A stretch of DNA of 64,000 nt from Oscillospiraceae bacterium (GTDB taxonomy: Bacteria; Bacillota; Clostridia; Oscillospirales; Oscillospiraceae), in contig JAFQGT010000006.1 of the NCBI GenBank assembly GCA_017415425.1, positions 1 through 64,000 on the forward strand. The letters are read 5' to 3'. A model generated the notes under the pieces. It was not told the DNA's origin. It did not search any database and saw only the letters and a program-made list of their open reading frames with translations. This document shows positions 33,698 through 41,960 of this stretch, one piece after another (the first letter of the stretch is position 1; each line of letters begins with the position of its first letter). The translations under genes were made by a program, and so were the position numbers.

Positions 33698-35755
33698 TCA
33701 ACTCTCTTTCGCAGCCAACAGCTGCTGCATAGTCTGGCTGGCGTTCAGATCCGCCTTCTGCTGTGTGGGCAGCAGCCGGATCGAGATATATTTGTGGTGC
33801 ATCCGGATTTCCAAAAGTCCTACATCCTGGAAAATATCCAGGCAGGTCAGCAGTTGGGACAGATCCATAGGCATATCGGACCAGCGGACGATCTTTCTGC
33901 ATAGGCAGATGGGGGTCTCTTCAATGGAGGTGCCCATACCGGACAGGTAACGCCATACCTGACCCAGCAGCATCCGATCCGGCAGAAGCCGGGCGGCGGT
34001 GGAGGCGTCCAGCTGCCGGTTTCGCAGCAGGAGATAGTCACCGGTGTCGCAATCTACCGGTGTTTTGCAGGCGGGACGGATATCCTGAATGTTCATTTGT
34101 ACCGTACGTTCGCCCCGGAAGTCATTGATTTGAGGCACGAAGGCCACATCTACCAGATCGCCCACTTGGATGGAGGCGGCCTGGGCGTTGGAGGAGAAAT
34201 AGATGGCATTGAACGCGCCTCTGGGGGAGGTGAGCCGCAGGCGCATATGCTTGCCGCCGCCTACCTGACCGATTCGCTCCACCTGCAGGTTTTCCATCAC
34301 CAAAACAGGTTTGGGACAGCCGTTACCACAGGGTTCCAGCACATTCAGAGATTCGATTCCTCGCAGGGTCAGCATTTCCGGAGGCACTACACAGTCGGCC
34401 TCCAGCACGGTTTTTGGGCCGGTGCTGCGATAAAATTCCGCGGCTAGACGGGAAATGCTCTCCCGGAAGGCGCCGATTTGCTGCCGGCGGATGGTGAAAC
34501 CGGCTGCCAGTTCGTGACCGCCGTAGCTTTCCAAAAGATGGGAAAGGGTGGTCAGGCTGGAAAACAGATTAAAGCCGCCGAAGCTCCGGGAGCTGGCCTT
34601 GCCGTGGTCGCCGTCCAGGCAGATCAGGAAGGTGGGGCAGCAGTATTCTTCCGCAATACGGCTGGCGACGATACCCACCACACCTTGGTGCCAGCTTTCG
34701 TCTGCCAGTACGATGGCTTCCGGGAGCTTTCCCGGGGGCAACATATCCACTGCCTGAGCATAGATCTCCGACTCCACCTCCTGTCGGCGGCGGTTTAAGT
34801 CGCACAGAGCCTTGGCAAGGGTTTCTCCCTGCTGGGTATCCCGGGTGAGGAACAGTTCCACCGCCAGATCGATCTGGCCCATCCGGCCGGCGGCATTGAT
34901 CCGAGGAGAGAGGATATACCCTAAAGTGGTGGCAGTGAGATTCCGGCAGTCGCAGCCGGACAGCTGCATCAGCGCCGCAAGACCCGGCCGTTGGGTCTTA
35001 CGGAGGATCTCCAGACCCCGGGTCACAAAGGTGCGGTTTTCTCCCTGCAGGGGCATCACATCTGCCACCGTGCCCAGGCAGACCACATCTGCAAACTGCT
35101 CCAGCACCTCTTCCTGAGAGCCGCTGAGAGCGGCGGCCAGCTTAAAGGCCACACCTACACCGGACAGGGTCTTGTGAGGATACCCGCCGTCGGGGCGGTG
35201 GGGGTTTACCACAGCTACCGCGTCGGGCAACTGCTCTTTGCACTCGTGGTGGTCGGTGATCACCAGGTCGATCCCCAGCTGCTTGCACAGGGCAGCCTCT
35301 TCCACGGCGGTGATGCCGCAGTCCACGGTGATGATCAGTGTGACACCCAGTCCGTGAAGATACTCGATGGCGATGGGGTTCAGACCGTAGCCCTCCTCCA
35401 GGCGGCCGGGGATGTAAGGTACGCAGTCGCAGCCGTTTTGGCGGAGAAATTCCGTCAGCAAGCAGGTGGCGGTGATGCCGTCCACATCGTAGTCGCCGAA
35501 GACGGCGATCTTCTCACCTCGGGACATAGCAAGGCCTACCCGGCCGGCAGCCAGGCCCATATCCGTCAGCAGGAAGGGGTCATACAGGGGCGTGCTGCTG
35601 TTTAAGTAGCGGTGCGCCTGGGAAGGTTCCTCCAGGCCCCGGGAAGCAAGCACCATAGCAGCCAGGGGGGCGTAGCCGTCCCGAACTAGGGCGTTGACCG
35701 CATCCATTCCCGGCGTTGCGGTTTTCCAGATTCCGTGTTTCAAAACATTCCACAT
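33698..35755 (-). CDS. recJ: Single-stranded-DNA-specific exonuclease RecJ
   Basis: 685 residues. A 5'-3' exonuclease of the DHH family: FGDYDVDGITA and ITDHHECKEQLPD give the metal-binding Asp and DHH motif, and GRMGQIDLAVELFL and SRSFGGFNLF-like segments belong to DHHA1. It has an extra C-terminal extension of about 110 residues typical of Firmicutes RecJ. It heads the minus-strand operon. The apt gene that often lies between recJ and rel is missing. The start ATG lacks a clear ribosome binding site and would have a leader of only about 15 bases. Confidence 0.94.
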   Translation of the reverse strand: MWNVLKHGIWKTATPGMDAVNALVRDGYAPLAAMVLASRGLEEPSQAHRYLNSSTPLYDPFLLTDMGLAAGRVGLAMSRGEKIAVFGDYDVDGITATCLLTEFLRQNGCDCVPYIPGRLEEGYGLNPIAIEYLHGLGVTLIITVDCGITAVEEAALCKQLGIDLVITDHHECKEQLPDAVAVVNPHRPDGGYPHKTLSGVGVAFKLAAALSGSQEEVLEQFADVVCLGTVADVMPLQGENRTFVTRGLEILRKTQRPGLAALMQLSGCDCRNLTATTLGYILSPRINAAGRMGQIDLAVELFLTRDTQQGETLAKALCDLNRRRQEVESEIYAQAVDMLPPGKLPEAIVLADESWHQGVVGIVASRIAEEYCCPTFLICLDGDHGKASSRSFGGFNLFSSLTTLSHLLESYGGHELAAGFTIRRQQIGAFRESISRLAAEFYRSTGPKTVLEADCVVPPEMLTLRGIESLNVLEPCGNGCPKPVLVMENLQVERIGQVGGGKHMRLRLTSPRGAFNAIYFSSNAQAASIQVGDLVDVAFVPQINDFRGERTVQMNIQDIRPACKTPVDCDTGDYLLLRNRQLDASTAARLLPDRMLLGQVWRYLSGMGTSIEETPICLCRKIVRWSDMPMDLSQLLTCLDIFQDVGLLEIRMHHKYISIRLLPTQQKADLNASQTMQQLLAAKES

Positions 35756-35776
35756 CCATTATATCATTTTCTGAAT

Positions 35777-35805
35777 ATTATACCAAAAATTCAGCCAATA
35801 CACAA
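35777..35805 (-). promoter_or_regulatory. Promoter of the recJ-rel operon
   Basis: Reading leftward: TTGTGT, a 17-base spacer, then TATAAT. A start of transcription near 35770 leaves a very short leader before the recJ ATG. A second TATAAT lies almost on top of the ATG. Confidence 0.6.
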
Positions 35806-35906
35806 TAGGAAAACTGCGTTTTTTGTGGGTGGCTGCGCTGGCTGTTTTTTGCATATCTCCGGGACGGGCCTCATAAAATTCTCTAGAAACCATAGGAGGG
35901 ATGGAT

Positions 35907-37046
35907 ATGAAACGAGCGGTGGTAATCGTAGCGGTGATCCTGCTGCTTTTGGGGGCGGTTCCCGTCCGGGCGGCAGGTCCGGAGGTGGCGGCAAAAGGCG
36001 CGGTGCTGATGGAACTGGACACGGGAACGGTACTGTATGAGCAAAATTCCCATCAGGCGCTGCCTCCGGCCAGTGTGACCAAAGTGATGACGATGCTGCT
36101 GATTATGGAGGCCATAGACAGTGGGTCTATCGGCTGGGATGACACGGTGATCACCTCGGAGGCGGCAGCCGCCAAGGGAGGCAGCCAGATTTACCTGAAG
36201 GTGGGAGAGGCAATGTCGGTAGCGGATATGGTCAAGTCCATCGCGGTGTCCTCTGCCAACGACTGCGCCTGCGCCATGGCGGAGCATATTGCCGGCAGCG
36301 AGGAGGCCTTTGTGGAGAGAATGAACGCCCGGGCCAAGGAACTGGGAATGAACGACACCCACTTTGTTAATTGCACGGGGCTGGACGATGCGCCCGAGGC
36401 CAAGGATCACAAAACCTCTGCCTACGATATTGCCATTATGTCCAGAGAGCTTCTGTACCGGCATCCGGACATCAAAAAATTCACCACCATCTGGATGGAT
36501 ACCGTCCGGAATGGGACGTTCGGTCTGTCCAACACCAACAAGCTGGTGCGGTTTTATCCCGGGGCAACGGGGCTGAAGACCGGGTTTACCCAGCAGGCGG
36601 GATACTGTCTGTCGGCCTCAGCCCAGCGGGACGGGATGGAATTGGTAGCTGTGGTGATGGGCGCGGAAAGCTCCAAGGATCGGTTTGCTGCTTGCAAACA
36701 GCTGCTGGATTACGGTTTTGCCTCCTTTGCGCTGGTGTCGCCGGAGGTGGAGGCGGGTGAAGTTTCCGTACGGCTTGGAACGGAGGCGAAGGTAAAGGCT
36801 GTGGCCGGTGAAGCGGGGGGCGTGCTGGTGGAAAAGGGGCAAAAAGCCTCGGTGAATCTGCAGCAGGAGCTGCAGGAGGAGGTCACTGCCCCGGTGAGTA
36901 AAGGTCAGCGGCTGGGGACGCTGTATGTGAAAGCCGGGGAGCAGGTGCTTAAGGAGATCCCTCTGGTGGCGGAAACGGCAGTCCCCCGGCTGACCTTCGG
37001 ACAGATCTTTCGAAAGGTGCTGCAAAAGGTGGCCTTTGGTGGGTAG
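35907..37046 (+). CDS. dacF: D-alanyl-D-alanine carboxypeptidase (DacF/PBP5 type)
   Basis: 379 residues. A signal peptide (1-23) precedes the penicillin-binding domain with Ser56-x-x-Lys59 (PASVTK), Ser116-Ala-Asn118 (SAN) and Lys224-Thr-Gly (KTG); a C-terminal domain and an amphipathic end (RLTFGQIFRKVLQKVAFGG) follow. It trims the terminal D-Ala of peptidoglycan stem peptides on the outside of the membrane. The second ATG is used because AGGAGGG lies 7 bases before it. GCATA and CATAAAA 16 bases apart (35851-35878) weakly resemble a forespore sigma promoter, but spacing is not ideal. Sporulation role is suggested by similarity to DacF only. Confidence 0.92.
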   Translation: MKRAVVIVAVILLLLGAVPVRAAGPEVAAKGAVLMELDTGTVLYEQNSHQALPPASVTKVMTMLLIMEAIDSGSIGWDDTVITSEAAAAKGGSQIYLKVGEAMSVADMVKSIAVSSANDCACAMAEHIAGSEEAFVERMNARAKELGMNDTHFVNCTGLDDAPEAKDHKTSAYDIAIMSRELLYRHPDIKKFTTIWMDTVRNGTFGLSNTNKLVRFYPGATGLKTGFTQQAGYCLSASAQRDGMELVAVVMGAESSKDRFAACKQLLDYGFASFALVSPEVEAGEVSVRLGTEAKVKAVAGEAGGVLVEKGQKASVNLQQELQEEVTAPVSKGQRLGTLYVKAGEQVLKEIPLVAETAVPRLTFGQIFRKVLQKVAFGG

Positions 37047-37123
37047 TATCTGCTGTTGGACAGGGCGCATTGCCCGCCCATACTTTATTACCTCAGAGGG
37101 GAGCAAACAGAAAATTGGCAAAA

Positions 37124-37160
37124 AACCACCCCGGAGGATTCCTCCGGGGTGGTTGATCAT
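37124..37160 (-). terminator. Terminator of rpsB-tsf (and of dacF)
   Basis: AACCACCCCGGAGGA and TCCTCCGGGGTGGTT form a 15-bp perfect stem. On the minus strand TTTTTT follows the stem, and on the plus strand there is a weaker T run. Confidence 0.9.
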
Positions 37161-37166
37161 TTTTAA

Positions 37167-38096
37167 TTACTTAGCAGCGCCAGCGATCTGTGCAGCCACT
37201 TCGTCAGCGAAGTTTTCTTCCTTCTTCTCGATGCCTTCACCCTTAATGTAGTGAATAGCATCAACGAAGGTCACCTTACCGCCCAGCTTCTTAGCAGCGT
37301 CGGCAATATAGCCAGCCACGTCACCCTGGAACAGGTCGGAACGGACGAAGTCCTGCTGCAGCAGGCAGATATCCTTGAAGAAGGCAGCCAGCTTACCGGC
37401 AGCAATCTTTTCCTTCACCTGAGCGGGCTTGGAAGACATCTTGGGATCGTTGTCCATAATGCTCATCTGGACAGCCATTTCCTTGTCTACATCAGCCTGG
37501 GGAACCAGAGTCTTGTCCCAGTACTTAGCGCCCATAGCAGCGATCTGCATAGCCACGTTCTTGCCGATCTCGGTAGCGTCGATGTCGCCTTCCACAGCCA
37601 GGTTTACCAGAACACCGTGGGTGCCGCCCATATGAACATAAGCCACGGAGGTGCCGGTAGCGAAGCGGTCGAAGCGGCGGATCTGCATATTCTCACCGAT
37701 GGACATAACCTTCTCCTGCATAATCTCAGTGACGGTCAGGTCGGAGTTGGGGTACTTGGAAGCCTTCAGAGCGTCCACATCAGCGGGGTTCTCCTTGGCA
37801 ACCACAACGGCCAGGTTCTTAACCAGGTCCAGGAACGCGTCGGTCTTGGCGGCGAAGTCGGTCTCGGAGTTAACCTCGATCACAACACCCACGCCGTCAA
37901 CTACGGTAGCGTAAGCAACGCCTTCTGCGGCGATGCGGTCAGCCTTCTTGGCAGCCTTGGCCAGACCCTTTTCCCGGAGCCAGTCAACAGCCTTATCCAT
38001 ATCACCATCGGTAGCGGTCAGAGCAGCCTTGCAGTCCATCATACCGACGTTGGTCATTTCGCGCAGCTTCTTAACGTCCAGAGCAGTAAATGCCAT
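37167..38096 (-). CDS. tsf: Elongation factor Ts
   Basis: 309 residues. Nucleotide exchange factor for EF-Tu. The N-terminal UBA domain contains VKKLREMTNVGMMDCKAALTATDGDMDKAVDWLREKGLAKAAKKADRIAAEG, the classic EF-Ts signature, followed by VVEVNSETDF and the two-lobed core. AGGAGG precedes the ATG. It is cotranscribed with rpsB, 83 bases downstream of it. Codon use is strongly biased, as expected for an abundant protein. Confidence 0.98.
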   Translation of the reverse strand: MAFTALDVKKLREMTNVGMMDCKAALTATDGDMDKAVDWLREKGLAKAAKKADRIAAEGVAYATVVDGVGVVIEVNSETDFAAKTDAFLDLVKNLAVVVAKENPADVDALKASKYPNSDLTVTEIMQEKVMSIGENMQIRRFDRFATGTSVAYVHMGGTHGVLVNLAVEGDIDATEIGKNVAMQIAAMGAKYWDKTLVPQADVDKEMAVQMSIMDNDPKMSSKPAQVKEKIAAGKLAAFFKDICLLQQDFVRSDLFQGDVAGYIADAAKKLGGKVTFVDAIHYIKGEGIEKKEENFADEVAAQIAGAAK

Positions 38097-38179
38097 TATT
38101 GTTTCCTCCTAAAATCATTTGTAGAAAGTCACTGCCACACCGGCTGGTTGACCGGTGGGCAAGGACAAATTATCGTAAA

Positions 38180-38926
38180 TTACTCAGCAGCGGGAGCCTC
38201 GACTTCAGCCTCAGCCTCAACTGTTACGTCAGCGACAGCGTCTTCGCCCTGGCGGCCTTCGATGGCAGCGTTAGCCATACAAGCAGCGATCAGGCGGATG
38301 GCGCGAATAGCGTCGTCGTTGCCGGGGATCACGTAGTCGATCTCGTCGGGATCACAGTTGGTGTCAACGATAGCCACAACGGGGATGTTCAGCTTCTGAG
38401 CCTCAGCAATGGCATTGCGCTCCTTGCGGGGGTCAACAATGAACAGGCAAGCGGGGATCTTCTTCATTTCCTTCACGCCGCCCAGGTACTTCTCCAGCTT
38501 TTCGATCTCGCCCTGGTGCTTGATAACTTCCTTCTTGGGCAGCATTGCGAACGTGCCGTCCTCTTCCATCTTCTTCAGCTGAGCCAGACGGTCGATACGG
38601 GTACGCATAGTGCGGAAGTTGGTCAGCATACCGCCCAGCCAACGGGCGTTGACATAGTATCCGCCGCAACGGGCAGCCTCTTCCTTGATGGCGTCCTGAG
38701 CCTGCTTCTTGGTGCCGACGAACAGGATGTTGCCGCCATTGGCGGAAGTTTCACGGACAAAGTTGTAGGCCTCTTCCAGCTTCTTAACGGTCTTCTGCAG
38801 GTCAATGATGTAGATACCGTTACGCTCGGTGTAGATGTAGGGGGCCATTTTGGGGTTCCAGCGGCGGGTCTGGTGACCGAAGTGCACGCCGGCTTCCAGC
38901 AGTTGCTTCATAGAGATTACAGACAT
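38180..38926 (-). CDS. rpsB: 30S ribosomal protein S2
   Basis: 248 residues. Signatures [60 protein letters not shown] and [13 protein letters not shown] are all present. The C-terminus is Glu/Ala-rich. The ATG at 38926 has AAGGAGA 10 bases upstream; a longer in-frame extension reads into the leader and is not used. Strong promoter upstream. Confidence 0.98.
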   Translation of the reverse strand: MSVISMKQLLEAGVHFGHQTRRWNPKMAPYIYTERNGIYIIDLQKTVKKLEEAYNFVRETSANGGNILFVGTKKQAQDAIKEEAARCGGYYVNARWLGGMLTNFRTMRTRIDRLAQLKKMEEDGTFAMLPKKEVIKHQGEIEKLEKYLGGVKEMKKIPACLFIVDPRKERNAIAEAQKLNIPVVAIVDTNCDPDEIDYVIPGNDDAIRAIRLIAACMANAAIEGRQGEDAVADVTVEAEAEVEAPAAE

Positions 38927-39049
38927 TTTTGGTTTCTCCTTTTGTTTTGTCCTCCACCCCGCTTCAATCTCGCACGGCCCGCCTTGCGGCACTAGGGAGT
39001 ACGATCACCGGGTGTGTGGTGTAAAAATACTACGGAAAATTTTCCGTGC
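38927..39049 (-). promoter_or_regulatory. Leader of the rpsB-tsf mRNA
   Basis: About 120 bases lie between the predicted transcription start and the rpsB ATG. The leader holds a hairpin ACGGAAAATTTTCCGT near its 5' end and a GC-rich CCGCAAGGCGG segment before the ribosome binding site. It may carry S2 autoregulation, as in other bacteria; no named leader motif was recognised. Confidence 0.4.
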
Positions 39050-39055
39050 CGAATC

Positions 39056-39084
39056 ATTATACAGGAATGCATTTGCTTTTGCAA
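39056..39084 (-). promoter_or_regulatory. Strong promoter of rpsB-tsf
   Basis: Reading leftward: TTGCAA, a 17-base spacer, then TATAAT. The DNA between this promoter and the YlmC gene (39085-39260) holds a GCCCGCCCCTACAAAT piece resembling other dispersed repeats; no gene is seen there. Confidence 0.75.
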
Positions 39085-39260
39085 GTAGTTTTTTTAATTT
39101 TTTTCAGAAAAAATCCGCTTTTTTCAAAGAAAATCCCCCACTGAAGGGAGATAAATGTGCAAAACCTGTGGAGAATCGGAAACTCGCCCGCGGACAGGTC
39201 GTGCCCGCCCCTACAAATCTACTTAACAAAAATTTTTATTTTTCCATTTTCAATTGTCAA

Positions 39261-39542
39261 TTAAAACGGCAGGCGGGGTTTTGCCCGGTGGCACCGGCAG
39301 GTATCCGGCTGGGTATCCACCAGCACAATGTCCGGTCCGATCCGGCAGATGCTGTGCCAGGGGATCACATAGTCCTCCCGGGGATTCAGCAGCCCCAAGC
39401 ATCGGCACCTGCCCGGTACTACGATGGCGTTGACTTCTCCGTTGGGCAGCTCGATGATCACGTCCTCAATGAACCCCAGCCGGCGGCCGTCGGACACACA
39501 GACCACCTCTTTGCAGTGCAGCTCCGTAAATTTAGCACCCAT
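39261..39542 (-). CDS. YlmC/YmxH family PRC-barrel sporulation protein
   Basis: 93 residues. A PRC-barrel protein: MGAKFTELHCKEVVCVSDGRRLGFIEDVIIELPNGEVNAIVVPG and YVIPWHSICRIGPDIVLVD match the YlmC/YmxH sporulation family. Function is not known in detail. The ATG at 39542 has GGAGGG 7 bases upstream. Its place after sigG resembles the sigG-ylm region of Bacillus. A Cys/His/Arg-rich end (CRCHRAKPRLPF) is unusual. Confidence 0.85.
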   Translation of the reverse strand: MGAKFTELHCKEVVCVSDGRRLGFIEDVIIELPNGEVNAIVVPGRCRCLGLLNPREDYVIPWHSICRIGPDIVLVDTQPDTCRCHRAKPRLPF

Positions 39543-39611
39543 CGGGCATCCCTCCAAACATAGTTTGTATCAGACTATGCTGCCGGACTGCAGGATATTC
39601 CTGGGGGTTTG

Positions 39612-40391
39612 TCAGGACAGGGCAAAGGCCTTTCGCATACTGTGGATAGCGCCCTTTTCCAGCCGGGAGACCTGAGCCTGGGAAATACCCAGCTGATTTG
39701 CTACTTCCATCTGTGTTTTTCCGTCGTAAAACCGTAGATACAGGATCTGCTTTTCCCGATCCCCCAGGGCCTGGAACGCCCCCCGCAGGCAAATCCGGTC
39801 CATCAGGTTGATTTCGGTGTTTTGGGTGTCCTTTACCTGATCCATAATGGTCAGAGGATCTCCACCGTCGGTGTATACCGGGTCATACAGACTCACCGGC
39901 GCACAGACAGCATCCAGCGCCTCGGAAACCTCGTTTTCCGGCAGATCCAGAAGCTGGGCGATCTCGGCGTTGGTGGGATCCCGTCCCAGCTTGGGTGAGA
40001 GCTGCTCTTTGCACTGCAGCACCCGGTAGGCGGTATCCCGCAGGGACCGGGATACCCGGATGGCGGAGTTGTCCCGCAGATATCGCCGGACTTCGCCGGC
40101 GATCATCGGCACGCCGTAGGTGGAAAACCGGACACCCTTGGTGGGGTCAAAGTTATTGATGGCTTTCATCAGACCGATGCAGCCTACCTGAAACAGGTCG
40201 TCGGGACTCTCTCCCCGCTTGTCAAAGCGCTGGATCACCGACAGCACCAACCGCAGGTTTCCCTCGATCAGGGTCTGACGGGCAAAGGGGTCGCCATTCT
40301 TGGCTTGGATCAGAAGGGCATCCATCTGGGATTGGGACAGAACCTTCAGCTGGGCGGTGTTCACACCGCAGATCTCTACTTTTCCCTGCAT
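39612..40391 (-). CDS. sigG: RNA polymerase sporulation sigma factor SigG
   Basis: 259 residues, the usual SigG length. It drives late forespore genes. N-terminal MQGKVEICGVNTAQLKVLS is typical of SigG. Region 2 (GNLRLVLSVIQRFDKRGESPDDLFQVGCIGLMKAINNFDPTKGVRFSTYGVPMIAGEVRRYLRD) and region 4 (LGDREKQILYLRFYDGKTQMEVANQLGISQAQVSRLEKGAIHSMRK) are both complete. The ATG has GGGAGGAA upstream; the longer open frame is not coding. Presence of SigG strongly implies endospore formation. sigE is not next to it. Confidence 0.95.
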   Translation of the reverse strand: MQGKVEICGVNTAQLKVLSQSQMDALLIQAKNGDPFARQTLIEGNLRLVLSVIQRFDKRGESPDDLFQVGCIGLMKAINNFDPTKGVRFSTYGVPMIAGEVRRYLRDNSAIRVSRSLRDTAYRVLQCKEQLSPKLGRDPTNAEIAQLLDLPENEVSEALDAVCAPVSLYDPVYTDGGDPLTIMDQVKDTQNTEINLMDRICLRGAFQALGDREKQILYLRFYDGKTQMEVANQLGISQAQVSRLEKGAIHSMRKAFALS

Positions 40392-40693
40392 AATTCCTCC
40401 CGGTGAAATGAAGATGCATTCAGTATCTCCCTGAGAAGGAAAATCATACTGCAGGCAGGTTTGTGAAAAATGAACAAAAATTTTTGCCCCCGCCAGGCCG
40501 CTGGGCGGAAAAAAGGGCTTAACCGAAAGAACAGCTAACTTTTTGAAGAAAAATGCGACAAAAAAACCGCCTTGCAAATGGGAACATAATTTTACAAAAG
40601 GCTGAAAAAAACAGCAATATACACCGCCGTATGCAGGAAATTTATAGGGAACAATTCTGTAGAAAACCAAAAAACCCTGTGTAAATGTGCGAG

Positions 40694-40723
40694 TTTTCCA
40701 CATTATCCACAGGTTTATCCACA
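40694..40723. promoter_or_regulatory. Cluster of DnaA boxes (two perfect, one near-perfect)
   Basis: TTTTCCACA (40694-40702), TTATCCACA (40703-40711) and TTATCCACA (40715-40723) follow one another on the same strand, the first two abutting and the last after ggt. The last two are exact matches to the consensus DnaA box. AT-rich DNA lies on both sides. It is the best DnaA-binding site in the window, better than anything beside dnaA. It could be oriC itself or a DnaA titration or regulatory site. Confidence 0.8.
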
Positions 40724-41023
40724 GGAGGATGAGACAAAGAAACAACGGGTGATATTCATTTCGGTTAACATAAGTGCATTTAGGAGAATCGTGACTTTTT
40801 GCCAAACTTCCCAATTTTCCAATTTGACAGGGGCGGCAAAAAAGCGAATAAATTTTTCTCTTGACAAAAAGATCCGGACAGCCGGGAAGCGGAAAGAAAA
40901 AATGCCGGACAGCCCCGGAACGCTATATATTGTGGCAAAAAGCAAAGCAAACCACAATCCACCGGGGAAGGCTGGTTTCTTAGGAAAAATAAGGAAAAAT
41001 AAAGGAAATTTTTAAAAAAGGTA

Positions 41024-41052
41024 TTGATTTTATGGAAAACCTCCGCTATAAT
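41024..41052 (+). promoter_or_regulatory. Promoter of rpsT
   Basis: TTGATT, a 17-base spacer, then TATAAT, 42 bases before the rpsT start. Confidence 0.75.
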
Positions 41053-41093
41053 TGGACAGTGCACGAGCATAATACGAAACAGGAGGTGTAACA

Positions 41094-41357
41094 ATGCCCA
41101 ACATTAAGTCCTCTAAGAAGGATGTCATCAAGTCTCAGATTGCTTACGAGAAGAACAAGGCAAACAAGACTGCTCTGAAGACTGTCGTCAAGAAGTTTGA
41201 CGCAGCGCTGGAATCCGGTGACCGCACTGCTGCTGAAGCAGCCTACAAGCTGGCTGTGAAGGCTGTTGACCAGGCGATCGTTAAGGGTATCCTGAACAAG
41301 AACACTGCTGCCCGCAGAAAGAGCAGTATGACTCTGAAGCTGAATAAGCTGGCCTGA
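41094..41357 (+). CDS. rpsT: 30S ribosomal protein S20
   Basis: 87 residues, normal. MPNIKSSKKDVIKSQIAYEKNKANKTALKTVVKKFDAAL and the ending NKNTAARRKSSMTLKLNKLA are standard S20. AGGAGGTG precedes the ATG. Single gene with its own promoter and terminator. Confidence 0.98.
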   Translation: MPNIKSSKKDVIKSQIAYEKNKANKTALKTVVKKFDAALESGDRTAAEAAYKLAVKAVDQAIVKGILNKNTAARRKSSMTLKLNKLA

Positions 41358-41372
41358 TTTCTCTGAAAATAT

Positions 41373-41402
41373 CTCCTTCCGTTTTTGCGGAGGGAGTTTT
41401 TT
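41373..41402 (+). terminator. Terminator of rpsT
   Basis: CTCCTTCCG and CGGAGGGAG (one G-T pair) around TTTTTG, followed by TTTTTT. Confidence 0.9.
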
Positions 41403-41410
41403 CACGTTAT

Positions 41411-41909
41411 GGGACATTGTCCGCCAAACCTTCTGTCCGGCGAGAAAACGGTCACGAACCGAGCGGCGCAGGGCAGTAACGACAACAAAAGCCGTGAACG
41501 AATTATCAGCGGACATTGTCCGCCATACTTTCTGTCCGGCGAGAAAACGGTCACGAACCGAGCGGCGCAGGGCAGTAACGACAACAAAAAGCCGTGAACG
41601 AATCATCAGCGGACATTGTCCGCCAAGCTTTCTGTCCGGCGAGAAAACGGTCACGAACCGAGCGGCGCAGGGCAGTAACGACAACAAAAAGCCGTGAACG
41701 AATCATCAGCGGACATTGTCCGCCAAACTTTCTGTCCGGCGAGAAAACGGTCACGAACCGAGCAGCGTAGGGCAGTAACGACAACAAAAAGCCGTGAACG
41801 AATTATCAGCGGACATTGTCCGCCATACTTTCTGTCCGGCGAGAAAACGGTCACGAACCGAGCGGCGCAGGGCAGTAACGACAACAAAAAGCCGAGTACG
41901 AACTGTCTG
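41411..41909. repeat. Five-copy 100-bp tandem repeat array (REP-like unit)
   Basis: Units begin with GGACATTGTCCGCC at 41412, 41511, 41611, 41711 and 41811; the first period is 99 bases and the others 100. Each unit reads GGACATTGTCCGCC-A-nnn-TTCTGTCCGGCGAGAAAACG, then GTCACGAACCGAGCGGCGCA, GGGCAGTAACGACAACAAAA and a GCCGTGAACGAATyATCAGC joint. Copies differ at a few positions, mainly the three bases after GCCA (aac, tac, agc, aac, tac). GCGGACA-T-TGTCCGC can form a hairpin at each joint. A decayed sixth start GGGCACTGCCCGC lies at 41911. Frames crossing it shift each period and are not genes. Confidence 0.92.
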
Positions 41910-41924
41910 CGGGCACTGCCCGCA

Positions 41925-41960
41925 AAAAAGGCGTGTTGCAAAACGCAACACGCCTTTTGT
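41925..41960. terminator. Terminator of the pyridoxal kinase/typA transcript
   Basis: AAGGCGTGTTGC and GCAACACGCCTT with an AAAAC loop; A/T runs on both sides allow use in both directions. The stem shares GGCGTGTTGC with the terminator at 17652. Confidence 0.85.

Larger units (their letters stand above)
40392..41093. other. Gene-free AT-rich region between sigG and rpsT
   Basis: A 700-base stretch with no convincing gene. It contains the upstream region of sigG, a cluster of DnaA boxes (40694-40723), several A/T tracts, a TTGACA-N17-AATAAA promoter-like pair (about 40827-40856), and the rpsT promoter. Short frames here have no ribosome binding sites or family resemblance. Confidence 0.6.

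Noticed and set aside
31128..33950. 940-residue open frame on the plus strand
   Set aside because: Antisense to rel, dtd and part of recJ, all of which have clear protein families.
41411..41909. CRISPR array
   Set aside because: The repeats are 100 bases, contiguous and without unique spacers, and no cas genes are present.
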